This document shows positions 50,198 to 58,790 of a stretch of 64,000 bases of DNA, one piece after another; positions within the stretch are counted from its first letter, which is position 1; every line of letters starts with the position of its first letter. The translations under genes were made by a program, and so were the position numbers. The DNA comes from Pseudomonas taeanensis MS-3 (GTDB taxonomy: Bacteria > Pseudomonadota > Gammaproteobacteria > Pseudomonadales > Pseudomonadaceae). Under the pieces are notes generated by a model that was not told the origin of the DNA, ran no database searches, and saw nothing but the letters and a program-made list of their open reading frames with translations. The DNA is taken from positions 62,001 to 126,000 of the forward strand of contig NZ_AWSQ01000005.1 in assembly GCF_000498575.2 (NCBI RefSeq), read 5' to 3'.

Positions 50198-50729
50198 GAG
50201 TTCTCTCTCCTGCGATGAACCCCCGCCCCATATGGATTACACAGTCACTGGCAGGCTGCATGAGTCTTGGCAACATCCGTACCATCTTTGGAAAACAGGC
50301 AGCTAAGTTTCTAAATAGGGGCTTTGGCGGATAACAGTGAGAATGATCAAAGCTAGTTTCGGGGAAGCTCTCCCCAAGTTTGGGGTTTTCTGGGGGTAAA
50401 GCGGGGAAGGGGATATAGGGGGAAGGGGGTGTAGAGCGGAATTTAAACAGTTGAGCAAGTTTGATTGGCTTGGCCGCTCAACTACCCTGCCGATTCAGGG
50501 TTCAATGGTACGGTCGTAGGTGTTAATGCCACGAGTTGGCGCAGCTATAGCCAGTGAACTCATTAATAGTATCTAGCTCTATTACAGATCACTTCTGTTC
50601 GTTTTTTTGACGCCAAAAAAGTCAATTAAACAGAGCGCTAAGTGCGGTTCAGATAATAACGATTGGTTATTTAAGCGCCGTCACGCGAGTGAGCTATAAC
50701 TATTCAAAAGCAAAAAAGTAAGTTGCAGG
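50198..50729. promoter_or_regulatory. Divergent control region between the secreted paralogue and the histidine kinase
   Basis: This 532-base region has a sigma54 promoter candidate on the minus strand, a dyad GGGGA/TCCCC at 50361-50375, G-rich repeats at 50380-50428, two FtsK-type GGGNAGGG octamers (50404-50411 and 50420-50427), and a spaced inverted repeat GTTGAGC/GCTCAAC (50450-50482). The part from 50490 to 50720 is AT-rich and carries no gene. Confidence 0.55.
50269..50284 (-). promoter_or_regulatory. Sigma54 promoter candidate for the secreted-paralogue/curlin operon
   Basis: Minus strand TGGTAC-N5-TTGCC: two changes from TGGCAC-N5-TTGCW, with GG/GC spacing correct. It lies 72-87 bases before the start of the 455-aa gene; the G-rich dyad at 50361-50375 would be about 80-90 bases further upstream, a usual enhancer distance. 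Confidence 0.65.
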
Positions 50730-52232
50730 ATGTCTCGCGGACAGGAAGTCCTTATGGCTGTGCCGTCTGTCGGGGAGACACGTATGCTGGAAGGAGAAAC
50801 AACCACGAAGCAGTTCAACCTGCTGCGTTGGTTTTCGTTGGCTAGCCTGCTCATCATCGCGTCTGTCGCGATAAGCCTTGGCGTCATTTCTACCCGATTC
50901 GTAGTGGACGAAAGCATCGAGCGGGATGCCATGCTCAGTGCGCAGTTCATTCAGGCAATCGCTGACGTGCAAGTACGCTACGCTGAACTGCCCCCCGATA
51001 TGCCCATGTCCGAGTATCTCGACCCACGTCGCGACATTTTGCAACCCGCTGTGACCCAGCAAGTATTGAAAGTCTCGCGCAAGGAGTTTCTTGACCATAT
51101 CAGCAACCTGCCTGATGTCCTGCTAGCCAATATCTACGCTCAGGATCGAGTGATTATCTGGTCAACCAACCCGGAGTTGATTGGAAAGTCGGATTCAGAC
51201 AATTTTTTTCTGGAGGAGGCCTTTCGCTTGAAGCGCAGAGTTGCCTCCAGCCACTACAAAGTCTCGGATAGGAAAATCGAGCAGAAGTTCCTGCGCATGC
51301 CGGAAGACTTGTTTATCGAAAACTACATCCCGCTCCTCGATGGAGCGGGCAATGTCATGTCGATGATCGAGATCTACAAGGAGCCGATGGACCTGATCGC
51401 CAGGATCCAGCGTGGTTATGTGGTGATCTGGCTCACGGCGGGGATTGGTGGTGGACTGATCTATTTCAGCCTGTACTGGATAGTGCGTCGGGCCTCAGTC
51501 TTGCTCGCGTCTCAGCAGAAACAACTGATTGCCAATGAAACCTTCGTGACCTTGGGAGAGATGTCCTCCTCGGTAGCCCATAGCCTGCGCAACCCGCTTG
51601 CGGTCATTCGCTCCAGCGCTGAACTGGCCCTGGAGCTGGCGGGCAAACCGGCGACCAAGAACATCAACGACATCATTGATCAGGTTGATCGCATGTCGAA
51701 ATGGGTACGGGATCTGTTGATCACCTCCCGCCCACTCAGTGGCGAGTCAGAAACGGTAGACCCGGCCGCTGCCATCCGCGACACCCTGTACGCCTTCGAA
51801 CATCAGCTCAAACGCTCCAAGGTTGAGGTCGAGTTAACGGCCGAGTCTGCGCCTGCAGTGATCAGCCAACGGGTGTTGCTCTCCCAGGTCCTGAATAGCC
51901 TGCTGGCCAACGCCATCGAGGCCATGCCTGAAGGCGGGCGCCTGGGGGTCAAGATCGAGCAGGACGGCACAAAAAAATGGTTGCACATGACCATCCACGA
52001 CAGTGGCAAGGGTATGTCACGGCAACAAGAAATGATGGCGTTCAAACCGTTCTACACCACCAAGCAAGGCGGGCTTGGAGTAGGGCTGGTGATGGTGAAG
52101 CGGATCATGGAGCGCTTCGGCGGAAAGGTCAGCCTGGTCAGTCGAGAGCAGAAGGGGACCAGTGTTTGTTTGAGTTTCAGAATTGCGGAGGGAGGGAGCT
52201 ATGGAACACAGCATATTGATTGTCGAGGATGA
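50730..52232 (+). CDS. Membrane sensor histidine kinase
   Basis: A 500-aa kinase. Two membrane segments (FSLASLLIIASVAISLGVIST near residue 35-55 and VVIWLTAGIGGGLIYFSLYW near 230-250) enclose a periplasmic sensor of about 175 residues. The HisKA box is GEMSSSVAHSLRNPLAVIRS, followed by the ATPase parts NSLLANAIEAMPEGG, IHDSGKGM and GGLGVGLVMVKRI, typical of NtrB/AtoS-like kinases that feed sigma54 activators. Start is uncertain: ATG 50730, 50754 and 50784 are all in frame. Its 3' end overlaps the response-regulator gene by 32 bases. The signal may be a metal or envelope state; not readable. Confidence 0.9.
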   Translation: MSRGQEVLMAVPSVGETRMLEGETTTKQFNLLRWFSLASLLIIASVAISLGVISTRFVVDESIERDAMLSAQFIQAIADVQVRYAELPPDMPMSEYLDPRRDILQPAVTQQVLKVSRKEFLDHISNLPDVLLANIYAQDRVIIWSTNPELIGKSDSDNFFLEEAFRLKRRVASSHYKVSDRKIEQKFLRMPEDLFIENYIPLLDGAGNVMSMIEIYKEPMDLIARIQRGYVVIWLTAGIGGGLIYFSLYWIVRRASVLLASQQKQLIANETFVTLGEMSSSVAHSLRNPLAVIRSSAELALELAGKPATKNINDIIDQVDRMSKWVRDLLITSRPLSGESETVDPAAAIRDTLYAFEHQLKRSKVEVELTAESAPAVISQRVLLSQVLNSLLANAIEAMPEGGRLGVKIEQDGTKKWLHMTIHDSGKGMSRQQEMMAFKPFYTTKQGGLGVGLVMVKRIMERFGGKVSLVSREQKGTSVCLSFRIAEGGSYGTQHIDCRG

Positions 52233-53625
52233 TGAGAAACTGGCCGAGAACATCCAGACCTATCTCGAGCGTAAAAACTACGAGGCATGGGTCTGCCATT
52301 CGGCCGAAGAGGCTCTCGAGTTCCTCAAGACCCAACAGCCCGACGTGCTGCTGAGCGATCATTCGTTACCCGGCATCACCGGGCTCGAGCTGGTCGATCA
52401 GGTACACCGCAGCGCGCCGCAGATCAAACTGCTAATGATGACCGGGTACGGCAACATCGAGGATGCGGTGGCCGCGATGAAGGCCGGAGCCTTCCATTAC
52501 CTGAGCAAACCGGTGGCCTTGGCCGAGCTCAAAATGATGATCGATAAGGCGCTCGAGGCTCAGCGCATAGAACACAAACTGTCCTTTTACCAAGGACGCG
52601 AGGCCAAGGACGCCGGGTTGGCCGCATTGATCGGCGATTCGCCAGCCATGCAGGCCGTGAAAATGACCGTGCGCCAGTTACTCGATGCGGAAAGTCGCAT
52701 GACCGATGCTGATTTACCCGCGGTGTTGATCGAGGGTGAGACCGGGACAGGCAAGGAGTTGGTCGCCCGGGCATTGCATTTCGATGGCGTTCGCCACAAT
52801 GGCCCATTTGTCGAGTTCAACTGCGCCTCGATTCCCGCGCACCTACTGGAGGCTGAGCTTTTCGGCCACGAGAAAGGCGCCTTTACCGACGCCAAAGAGC
52901 GCCGAGTCGGCTTAGTCGAAGCGGCGGAGGGCGGCACACTATTCCTCGATGAAGTCGGCGAGATGGATCTCGCGCTGCAGGCCAAGCTGCTCAAGTTGCT
53001 CGAAGATCGCACCATTCGCCGGATTGGTTCGGTGAAGGAACGCAAGGTCAACCTGCGCATCATCAGCGCAACCAATTGCAACCTCGAACAGATGGTGCAG
53101 CAAGGCAAGTTTCGGCGCGATCTGTTCTTCCGTCTGCGCATCATCTCGATCAAGGTTCCGCGTTTGTATGTGCGCGGCGACGATGCGTTGCACCTTGCCC
53201 GCCATTTCCTCAGCCTGCACGGCAAACGCTACGGGAAGCCGGGGCTGAAGTTCTCGGCCGAAGCCGAAGCATTGCTGCTGAGTTACAGCTGGCCGGGCAA
53301 CGTGCGTGAGTTGCGCAACATGCTCGAACAGAGCGTTTTACTGGCTCAAGGCCAGTTGATCACGGTCAGCCAGTTGACCATCTGTACAAGTCTGATGGAC
53401 GAACCACGCAGTCATGATGGGGGCCGCCGAGTTGAGGCTGAGGACAGAGCAGAGGACCTGGCAGGCTTGAACCTACCAGAGGTCGAGCGCGAGATGGTCA
53501 TCAAAACCCTGAACAAGACTGACTGGAACGTCACTAAGTCCGCACGATTACTTGGCCTTACGCGAGACATGCTGCGTTATCGAATCGATAGACTGGGATT
53601 GGCTAGACCGGAGCGCCAGCATTAA
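52201..53625 (+). CDS. Sigma54-dependent response regulator (NtrC/AtoC type)
   Basis: A 474-aa activator. Receiver domain with D10-D11 and phospho-acceptor D53; AAA+ domain with Walker A GETGTGK at residues 179-185 and Walker B LFLDEVGEMD; C-terminal Fis-type helix-turn-helix (SARLLGLTRDMLRYRIDRLGL). The sigma54-contact loop reads GAFTDA (226-231) instead of the canonical GAFTGA. ATG 52201 has GGAGGGAGG before it. It is the natural activator of the five sigma54 promoter candidates in this block. The Mn-oxidation regulators MnxS/MnxR of P. putida GB-1 are of this kind, but I cannot tell whether this pair is orthologous. Confidence 0.93.
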   Translation: MEHSILIVEDDEKLAENIQTYLERKNYEAWVCHSAEEALEFLKTQQPDVLLSDHSLPGITGLELVDQVHRSAPQIKLLMMTGYGNIEDAVAAMKAGAFHYLSKPVALAELKMMIDKALEAQRIEHKLSFYQGREAKDAGLAALIGDSPAMQAVKMTVRQLLDAESRMTDADLPAVLIEGETGTGKELVARALHFDGVRHNGPFVEFNCASIPAHLLEAELFGHEKGAFTDAKERRVGLVEAAEGGTLFLDEVGEMDLALQAKLLKLLEDRTIRRIGSVKERKVNLRIISATNCNLEQMVQQGKFRRDLFFRLRIISIKVPRLYVRGDDALHLARHFLSLHGKRYGKPGLKFSAEAEALLLSYSWPGNVRELRNMLEQSVLLAQGQLITVSQLTICTSLMDEPRSHDGGRRVEAEDRAEDLAGLNLPEVEREMVIKTLNKTDWNVTKSARLLGLTRDMLRYRIDRLGLARPERQH

Positions 53626-53983
53626 GAGCAGCAGAAGGGAGCAAGGCGTTTTACTTTCAGCCTGTTTGGCTTTGCCGTGATGGCCGAAGCCCTGATGAGT
53701 CAAGGAAGACTCTATAGTCTATTTAACATAATATACATTATGCGAAGTGTCGGCTTTCACTAGAGCAGCCCAGTCTTGCCAGAATTGACGATGTCAGCGT
53801 CGGCAAAATTTGCAAAAGCAGCCAAATTAAAAACCTACTAATCATGCGCAGGTACCATTGCTTGGGTGGTCATTTCCTTTTTGCGAACTACTAGCTAGGT
53901 TTCGACTGCCTGATTCAAGATTTCCGTTACGGCTTTTGGGTGACAGTCCGACATCCTGCGCGGGCATGTCGATGGCGTACTGG
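53626..53983. other. Intergenic region containing dif
   Basis: This 358-base, AT-rich stretch follows the response-regulator gene. It contains the dif site (53721-53748). The remainder (53760-53980) contains only short frames without similarity. Confidence 0.55.
53721..53748. other. dif: Chromosome dimer resolution site dif (XerC/XerD)
   Basis: The left 11 bases ATTTAACATAA (XerD arm) and the central TATACA are identical to E. coli dif read on its complementary strand. The right arm TTATGCGAAGT matches the XerC arm in its inner seven bases (TTATGCG) and differs at the outer end, as it does between genera. Arms are 11 bases with a 6-base spacer, as required for XerCD recombination. The site marks the replication terminus and the place where FtsK activates dimer resolution. 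Confidence 0.92.
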
Positions 53984-54754
53984 TCACGGAGTGAGCCTAA
54001 ACTCGAACCGGACAGCCTGGACGATTCCGCTGATGATGTCTGTCACTAGCAATTTTCCTTTGTCGGCGCTGGACCCCAACGCAGATGACAGCACGCCAGT
54101 GGCAGGTACCCATTCAGTGCGTGTTGGGTACATATCGTAAACCGGGAATTCGGCCGGCCCGTGATCAGGTATCTGGTCGAGGCAAACCATCTGCGGGTGA
54201 TAATGCAGCATCATTGATGTCTCGATCACAGCGGCATGTTCCAGCGCTATGCCCGGAAAGCCGTCTGGGAAAATCTTGTCGAGGGTCTGTGATTTCACGA
54301 ATTCCCAGTGCTCGAGACGCATGACTGCCAGTTCGGCACCTGGACCGATATCGCGCATTGCCAATTCAATGCCTTCGGTCACAAACCACTGATTCTCGTA
54401 ATGACCGATCACCAGCACCAGGCGTTTCACGCCATGGCGATGAAACTCACGCACAGCATCGCGAACCATCGCAATCAGGGTGGCGCCATCCACGCTGGTT
54501 GTTCCGCAGAAGTGCTGCCCTCCTCCACATTTTGGCTGGGATTTGTAGCCATAGGAAAGCGCCGGGGCAACGACGCCGTCGATTGCCTTGGCGACGTCTT
54601 CACTAATGGCGCTGGCCAGCAAAGCATCGGTGCCCAGGGGCAAGTGAGGTCCGTGCTGCTCAGTCGCACCGATGGGCAGAAAGACCACTGCGCCTGATTG
54701 CACCCGGCGTTCGTAGTCGATCCAACTGATGTTATCCATACGAAAATTGTTCAT
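53984..54754 (-). CDS. Creatininase-family amidohydrolase
   Basis: A 256-aa protein of the creatinine amidohydrolase family. The metal-binding motif FLPIGATEQHGPHLPLGTDA near residues 26-45 and the later VIGHYENQWF and ALEHAAVIETSMMLHYHP (HxxxxETS type) are clear. The usual substrates are creatinine or related cyclic amides. An NCS1 permease gene lies upstream in the same direction, 217 bases away, which suggests import of the substrate. Whether creatinine is the true substrate cannot be read. Confidence 0.88.
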   Translation of the reverse strand: MNNFRMDNISWIDYERRVQSGAVVFLPIGATEQHGPHLPLGTDALLASAISEDVAKAIDGVVAPALSYGYKSQPKCGGGQHFCGTTSVDGATLIAMVRDAVREFHRHGVKRLVLVIGHYENQWFVTEGIELAMRDIGPGAELAVMRLEHWEFVKSQTLDKIFPDGFPGIALEHAAVIETSMMLHYHPQMVCLDQIPDHGPAEFPVYDMYPTRTEWVPATGVLSSALGSSADKGKLLVTDIISGIVQAVRFEFRLTP

Positions 54755-54971
54755 TGAGGTACTCCGCTGTTGTTTCTAAATGGCGAAAGCCTCGGCGCCT
54801 GACCGTCAGCGCCGAGCCATTGCCGTGTTGTCTTACGCTCGCGACGGATACCAAGCCTCGGGCTTCGGAGAATCCAAGTCCGTAGGAAATGCATAGGTTT
54901 CAAAGGTTTGTTCAAGATGAAACATTTACACGTACCTATTTAATTACTTAATAATTGCACAATACTAATTT

Positions 54972-56402
54972 TTACCTAGCCATCACCGATGAGCGAATAA
55001 CTTCTGCTTGCCGTGAGCGGTGCAGCAAGTAGTAAATCCCACCTCCCACGCAAAATCCCGCCAACCAAGACAAGTCAATACCGCCAAGTGCCATTGCAAT
55101 AGGGCCTTGTAGTGATTGAATGGTTCCCACCTGAAATAACCATGCCGCCAGCACTCCAGTTGCAAGTGCGAAAACGCCTCTCCAGTTCACGTCAGTGCAT
55201 GCACTTTCCGTGTGATGACAATAGAGCGACTTCAGATCGACTTGACCGCGACGAATCAGGAAAAAATCGACCAGCGTGATACCTGCCCATGGACTGATCC
55301 ACACCACGAAAAAGACCATGAGATTTTCAAAGGCATGTACAAACTCGCCTGATTGCAGGAACAGATAAAGCATGAACAGCGCTACCATTCCCGATACTGT
55401 CGAAACAACCCAGCGTGGCACTCGCATATCCAGCGACAGCGTTGCCAGTGCTGCCGAGTAAATGACCACGATATTGGTGGCCACCGGGCCATGTAAAAGC
55501 ACTAGCAGAACCGGCAGTGCCATCGTGCCAAAGACCGCAATGATGAGTTGCGCAGGATCCGAACCCGCACCCGCGGAAGCGATTGCCGCGCCCAGAAACG
55601 CCAACCAAACGGTGGGTAGGAACATGCCAAGAAAAGTCGACCGGAACACTTGACCGTCAGACAGTTTGCTCTGGGTAAAGCGGGTGTAGTCCGAGGCGTA
55701 TACCAGCCAAGAAATGCCCCAGCCGATCCCTATCGCCGTCATGAGACTGCTCATGGCTGAGAGCTTGCCGATGCCCTCGGTGGTCGAGTTCTGCCACTGG
55801 ATATTCACCTGGGTGAAGGCCAGTACGGTCATCACCACCATGATCAGCAGAATCACCGGCATGGTGTAGCGCTCAAAGCACTTGATGGCATTAAAGCCCC
55901 AGGCCGCGATACCGACCTGGATAACCATGACGACCACAGCGATAACGTACTTGAGCTCCATGCCACCGCTGATGCCGATTCTCTCCAGGGCGGCAACCGC
56001 AAGGTCCAGAACTATCCATGTATTGGTGGCCACCCAACCCATCGGCATCAGTACTTGCATGATGGTTGGTAGATAGGCACCGCGTCGACCGAACGCCAGC
56101 CGGGAAAGCACCATTTGGGGCACCCCCGTGCGGTGTCCCATGATGCAGATGGCACCGAACAAGGCGGCGCCCAACAGATTGCCGACCACAATCACCAGCA
56201 GGGTTTCAATCAGGCTCAAACCCAACTGGATACCGATTGCACCTAACACCCAGTTAATCGGAGCCACATTCGCCCCTGCCCAGATCCAGAACTGGTCTAA
56301 CGGCGTTGAAGTTCGATGGCGGTCGGGTACAGGCTCAATGCCCAGGGCATCATAGTTGGTCTCGGTAATTAAGCTTTTTTCAGATTCGCGGTACATTGAC
56401 AT
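54972..56402 (-). CDS. NCS1-family permease (nucleobase/hydantoin/creatinine type)
   Basis: A 476-aa membrane protein with about 12 hydrophobic segments. The N-terminal PLDQFWIWAGANVAPINWVLG and GHRTGVPQMVLSRLAFGRRG are typical of the NCS1 (CodB/Fur-like) family. Start at 56402 chosen for GAGG nine bases upstream; 16 in-frame codons before it are not conserved. Between it and the creatininase gene lie 217 AT-rich bases. Substrate probably matches the hydrolase. Confidence 0.88.
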   Translation of the reverse strand: MSMYRESEKSLITETNYDALGIEPVPDRHRTSTPLDQFWIWAGANVAPINWVLGAIGIQLGLSLIETLLVIVVGNLLGAALFGAICIMGHRTGVPQMVLSRLAFGRRGAYLPTIMQVLMPMGWVATNTWIVLDLAVAALERIGISGGMELKYVIAVVVMVIQVGIAAWGFNAIKCFERYTMPVILLIMVVMTVLAFTQVNIQWQNSTTEGIGKLSAMSSLMTAIGIGWGISWLVYASDYTRFTQSKLSDGQVFRSTFLGMFLPTVWLAFLGAAIASAGAGSDPAQLIIAVFGTMALPVLLVLLHGPVATNIVVIYSAALATLSLDMRVPRWVVSTVSGMVALFMLYLFLQSGEFVHAFENLMVFFVVWISPWAGITLVDFFLIRRGQVDLKSLYCHHTESACTDVNWRGVFALATGVLAAWLFQVGTIQSLQGPIAMALGGIDLSWLAGFCVGGGIYYLLHRSRQAEVIRSSVMAR

Positions 56403-56732
56403 TATTGTTTTCCTCGCTGAGCGGCGACCACGTGAATCGCCCCTAGGCATTAAAGCGAGGTCTGCATGTTTGCGTAATTGATAATAACTAAACGGCCCTT
56501 TAGAAAAATTATTGGTTTAAGTTTTTCTCAATTAGCAGGCTGCCAGAACATGTGGAACCCACTCCAGGCCTGAAATATAAGCATCCTTAGGTCAGCACAA
56601 CAAATAACACTCGCTTATTGAGTTTTACTTAACTCCACTCAAATAAATCTCAATAGCCGGATCGTGATGGTCGTGGCCAACTTGTTTAAGACACTGAGGT
56701 AATCCCACTTCAGGCTTAATAGGAAACATCAC
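56403..56732. other. Intergenic region between the NCS1 permease and azoreductase genes
   Basis: This 330-base AT-rich region would hold the two divergent promoters. No recognisable gene, operator or hairpin was seen. Confidence 0.4.
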
Positions 56733-57401
56733 ATGACCACACTTCTTCACATCGATGCCAGCGCACGATCTGACCGTTCCCTGAGCCGTAAACTGTCCCA
56801 GGCATTTGTCGAGGCCTGGGTCGAGCGCAATGACAAGACGCATGTCATTGTCCGTGACGTTGGGCACAACCCTCCCCCGTTCGTGACGGAAGCATGGATT
56901 GCTGCGGTGTTTACGCCCGAAGAGCAGATGACGCCCGAAAAGCGCGAGGAGATCCGGCTCTCGGATGAACTGATCAATGAGATTGATCGCGCCGACGTCA
57001 TCGTTATCGGCACGCCGATGTACAACTACGGGATGCCGGCCTCCCTCAAGTCCTGGTTCGACAAAGTGATTCGTATCGGAAAGACCTTCACGTTTGATCT
57101 GGACCGTGGCGACTACCCCCTGGAACCCATCATGAGCGGCAAGAAGCTGGTCATTTTATCTTCCCGTGGTGAATTTGGATTTGGCCCCGGTGGCGTTCGC
57201 GAAACCATGAACCACCTGGATACTCACATTCAGACCTGTGCGCACTACCTGGGCGTGAATGAGACCCATGTCATCTCAATCGACTACCAGGAATTCGGCG
57301 ACGCACGCCATGAAGCCTCCATCGCGGACGCTTTCGATACCATCCCAGTCCTGGTCAGGCAGATGATTGAAGAACGACAAAGCCAGCTTTCGCCGGCGTG
57401 A
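56733..57401 (+). CDS. azoR: FMN-dependent NADH-azoreductase AzoR-like
   Basis: A 222-aa flavodoxin-fold reductase. The start HIDASARSDRSLSRKLSQAF binds the FMN phosphate; TPMYNYGMPASLKSWFDKVI and the later SSRGEFGFGPGG are family motifs. It reduces quinones and azo compounds with NAD(P)H. It is followed by an amidase gene 33 bases on in the same direction. The cellular role in this pair is unclear. Confidence 0.92.
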   Translation: MTTLLHIDASARSDRSLSRKLSQAFVEAWVERNDKTHVIVRDVGHNPPPFVTEAWIAAVFTPEEQMTPEKREEIRLSDELINEIDRADVIVIGTPMYNYGMPASLKSWFDKVIRIGKTFTFDLDRGDYPLEPIMSGKKLVILSSRGEFGFGPGGVRETMNHLDTHIQTCAHYLGVNETHVISIDYQEFGDARHEASIADAFDTIPVLVRQMIEERQSQLSPA

Positions 57402-57434
57402 CAGCGCATACCGCCGCCAACAATGGGAGAAATC

Positions 57435-58790
57435 ATGATCACTATGCTGCAAACTGCTGAGCGATTGAGAAACGGCCTTACAACACCTGATCAGTTAATC
57501 GAATCCGCATTGGCGGCGGCCAAAGGCTCGGAGCACGTGTTCATTTCCGTACTTGAACAGCGTGCCATCAATGACGCGAAGGCTTCGACCGGGCGATGGT
57601 ATCGAGGGGCTCAATTGAGCCCTTTTGACGGCATTCCCTATGCGGTGAAGGATCTGCTGGATGTTGCCGGCAGTCGAACAACTGCCGGTTCCATTACCCG
57701 GGCGGACGCTCCGATGGCGGTCGAGGATGCAGCAGTCATCGCAGCACTCTCGGCGCTGGGGATGATCCCGCTGGGTAAAACCAATCTCACGGAGTTTGCT
57801 TATTCCGGCCTGGGTCTGAACCCTCATTTTGGAACGCCTACTTCCGACGTCGCGGTCGACGAAAGCCGCGTCCCTGGCGGCTCCTCTTCCGGCTCGGCCA
57901 TCGCGGTTCAACGGGGTATCGTCAGCAGCGCCATCGGTACTGACACCGCGGGTTCGATTCGCATTCCAGCGGCATTCAACGGGTTGGTTGGGTACAAGGC
58001 TTCCACCGACCGTTACGGCCTGGCAGGCGTTCACCCACTTGCCGTAACGCTTGATAGCCTCGGTCCTTTTGCCCATACCGTTGCGGACTGCGTTGCGCTG
58101 GATGCGGCAATGCGCGGTTTTAAAGTCGCGGCCGTTACGCCCGTCAACCTTGCAGGCCTGCGCTTCGTCGTCGACGATGGTGTGATTTCTGACCCCGAGT
58201 TACAGCCAGCGGTACAACAGAATCTGCTCTCGATGATGGCGCTGCTTAGTGCGGCCGGTGCGCAGGTCGAGCGGCGGCCGGTTGTCGCGGTCGCCCGCAC
58301 CCGTGAACTCATTGCCCGGACAGGCTGGTTAGGGGCGATAGAAGCCTGGCGCTTCCTGGCCCCGGTAGTAGAGGGTCCGCAGGGGCCGCGGATGGACAGG
58401 CGCGTGCAGGCTCGTCTGCGCTCAGTCAAGGGTATCGATCCCGCTGTCGAAGCGAGGATTCGAAGCCGGCGCAGGGAGTTGATGGCGGCCATTGAGCTGG
58501 AGCTCAACGGCGCAATCCTGGTCATGCCAACGGTCAAGCATGTCGCCCCGCCGATGGAGCCTCTGAGGAGTGATGACGCGCTGTTTGCTGCCGTCAATCT
58601 TGAGACCTTGTCGCTCACCATGATTGGCAGTCTGCTGGATATGCCCGGTGTGGCGATCCCGTCCGGCAAGGACAGCGTCGGGCTTTCTACCTCAACTCTG
58701 TTCTCGACGACCCAAGGTCGCGATGATCAACTGCTCAGTGCATGCTTGGCGATAGAGGCAACCCTTCGCGCTGCCGATCTCAGGACGTAA
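57435..58790 (+). CDS. Amidase-signature family hydrolase
   Basis: A 451-aa enzyme of the amidase-signature family. The Ser-cisSer-Lys triad is visible: Lys in PYAVKDLLDVAG, the first Ser in VPGGSSSGSAIAV, and the catalytic Ser in GTDTAGSIRIPAAFNG. Start ATG 57435 has GGGAG upstream; ATG 57423 is an alternative. Its last 11 bases overlap the convergent LysR gene. The substrate is unknown; the neighbouring LysR and DUF1989 genes point to nitrogen scavenging. Confidence 0.92.
   Translation: MITMLQTAERLRNGLTTPDQLIESALAAAKGSEHVFISVLEQRAINDAKASTGRWYRGAQLSPFDGIPYAVKDLLDVAGSRTTAGSITRADAPMAVEDAAVIAALSALGMIPLGKTNLTEFAYSGLGLNPHFGTPTSDVAVDESRVPGGSSSGSAIAVQRGIVSSAIGTDTAGSIRIPAAFNGLVGYKASTDRYGLAGVHPLAVTLDSLGPFAHTVADCVALDAAMRGFKVAAVTPVNLAGLRFVVDDGVISDPELQPAVQQNLLSMMALLSAAGAQVERRPVVAVARTRELIARTGWLGAIEAWRFLAPVVEGPQGPRMDRRVQARLRSVKGIDPAVEARIRSRRRELMAAIELELNGAILVMPTVKHVAPPMEPLRSDDALFAAVNLETLSLTMIGSLLDMPGVAIPSGKDSVGLSTSTLFSTTQGRDDQLLSACLAIEATLRAADLRT

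Noticed and set aside
50537..50553. TGGCGC-N5-TAGCC as a sixth sigma54 promoter, for the kinase gene
   Set aside because: The -12 element lacks the TTGC core and the site is about 180 bases from the start; too weak.
56625..56867. 80-codon minus-strand frame upstream of and overlapping azoR
   Set aside because: Overlaps the start of a clear gene, no ribosome site or similarity.
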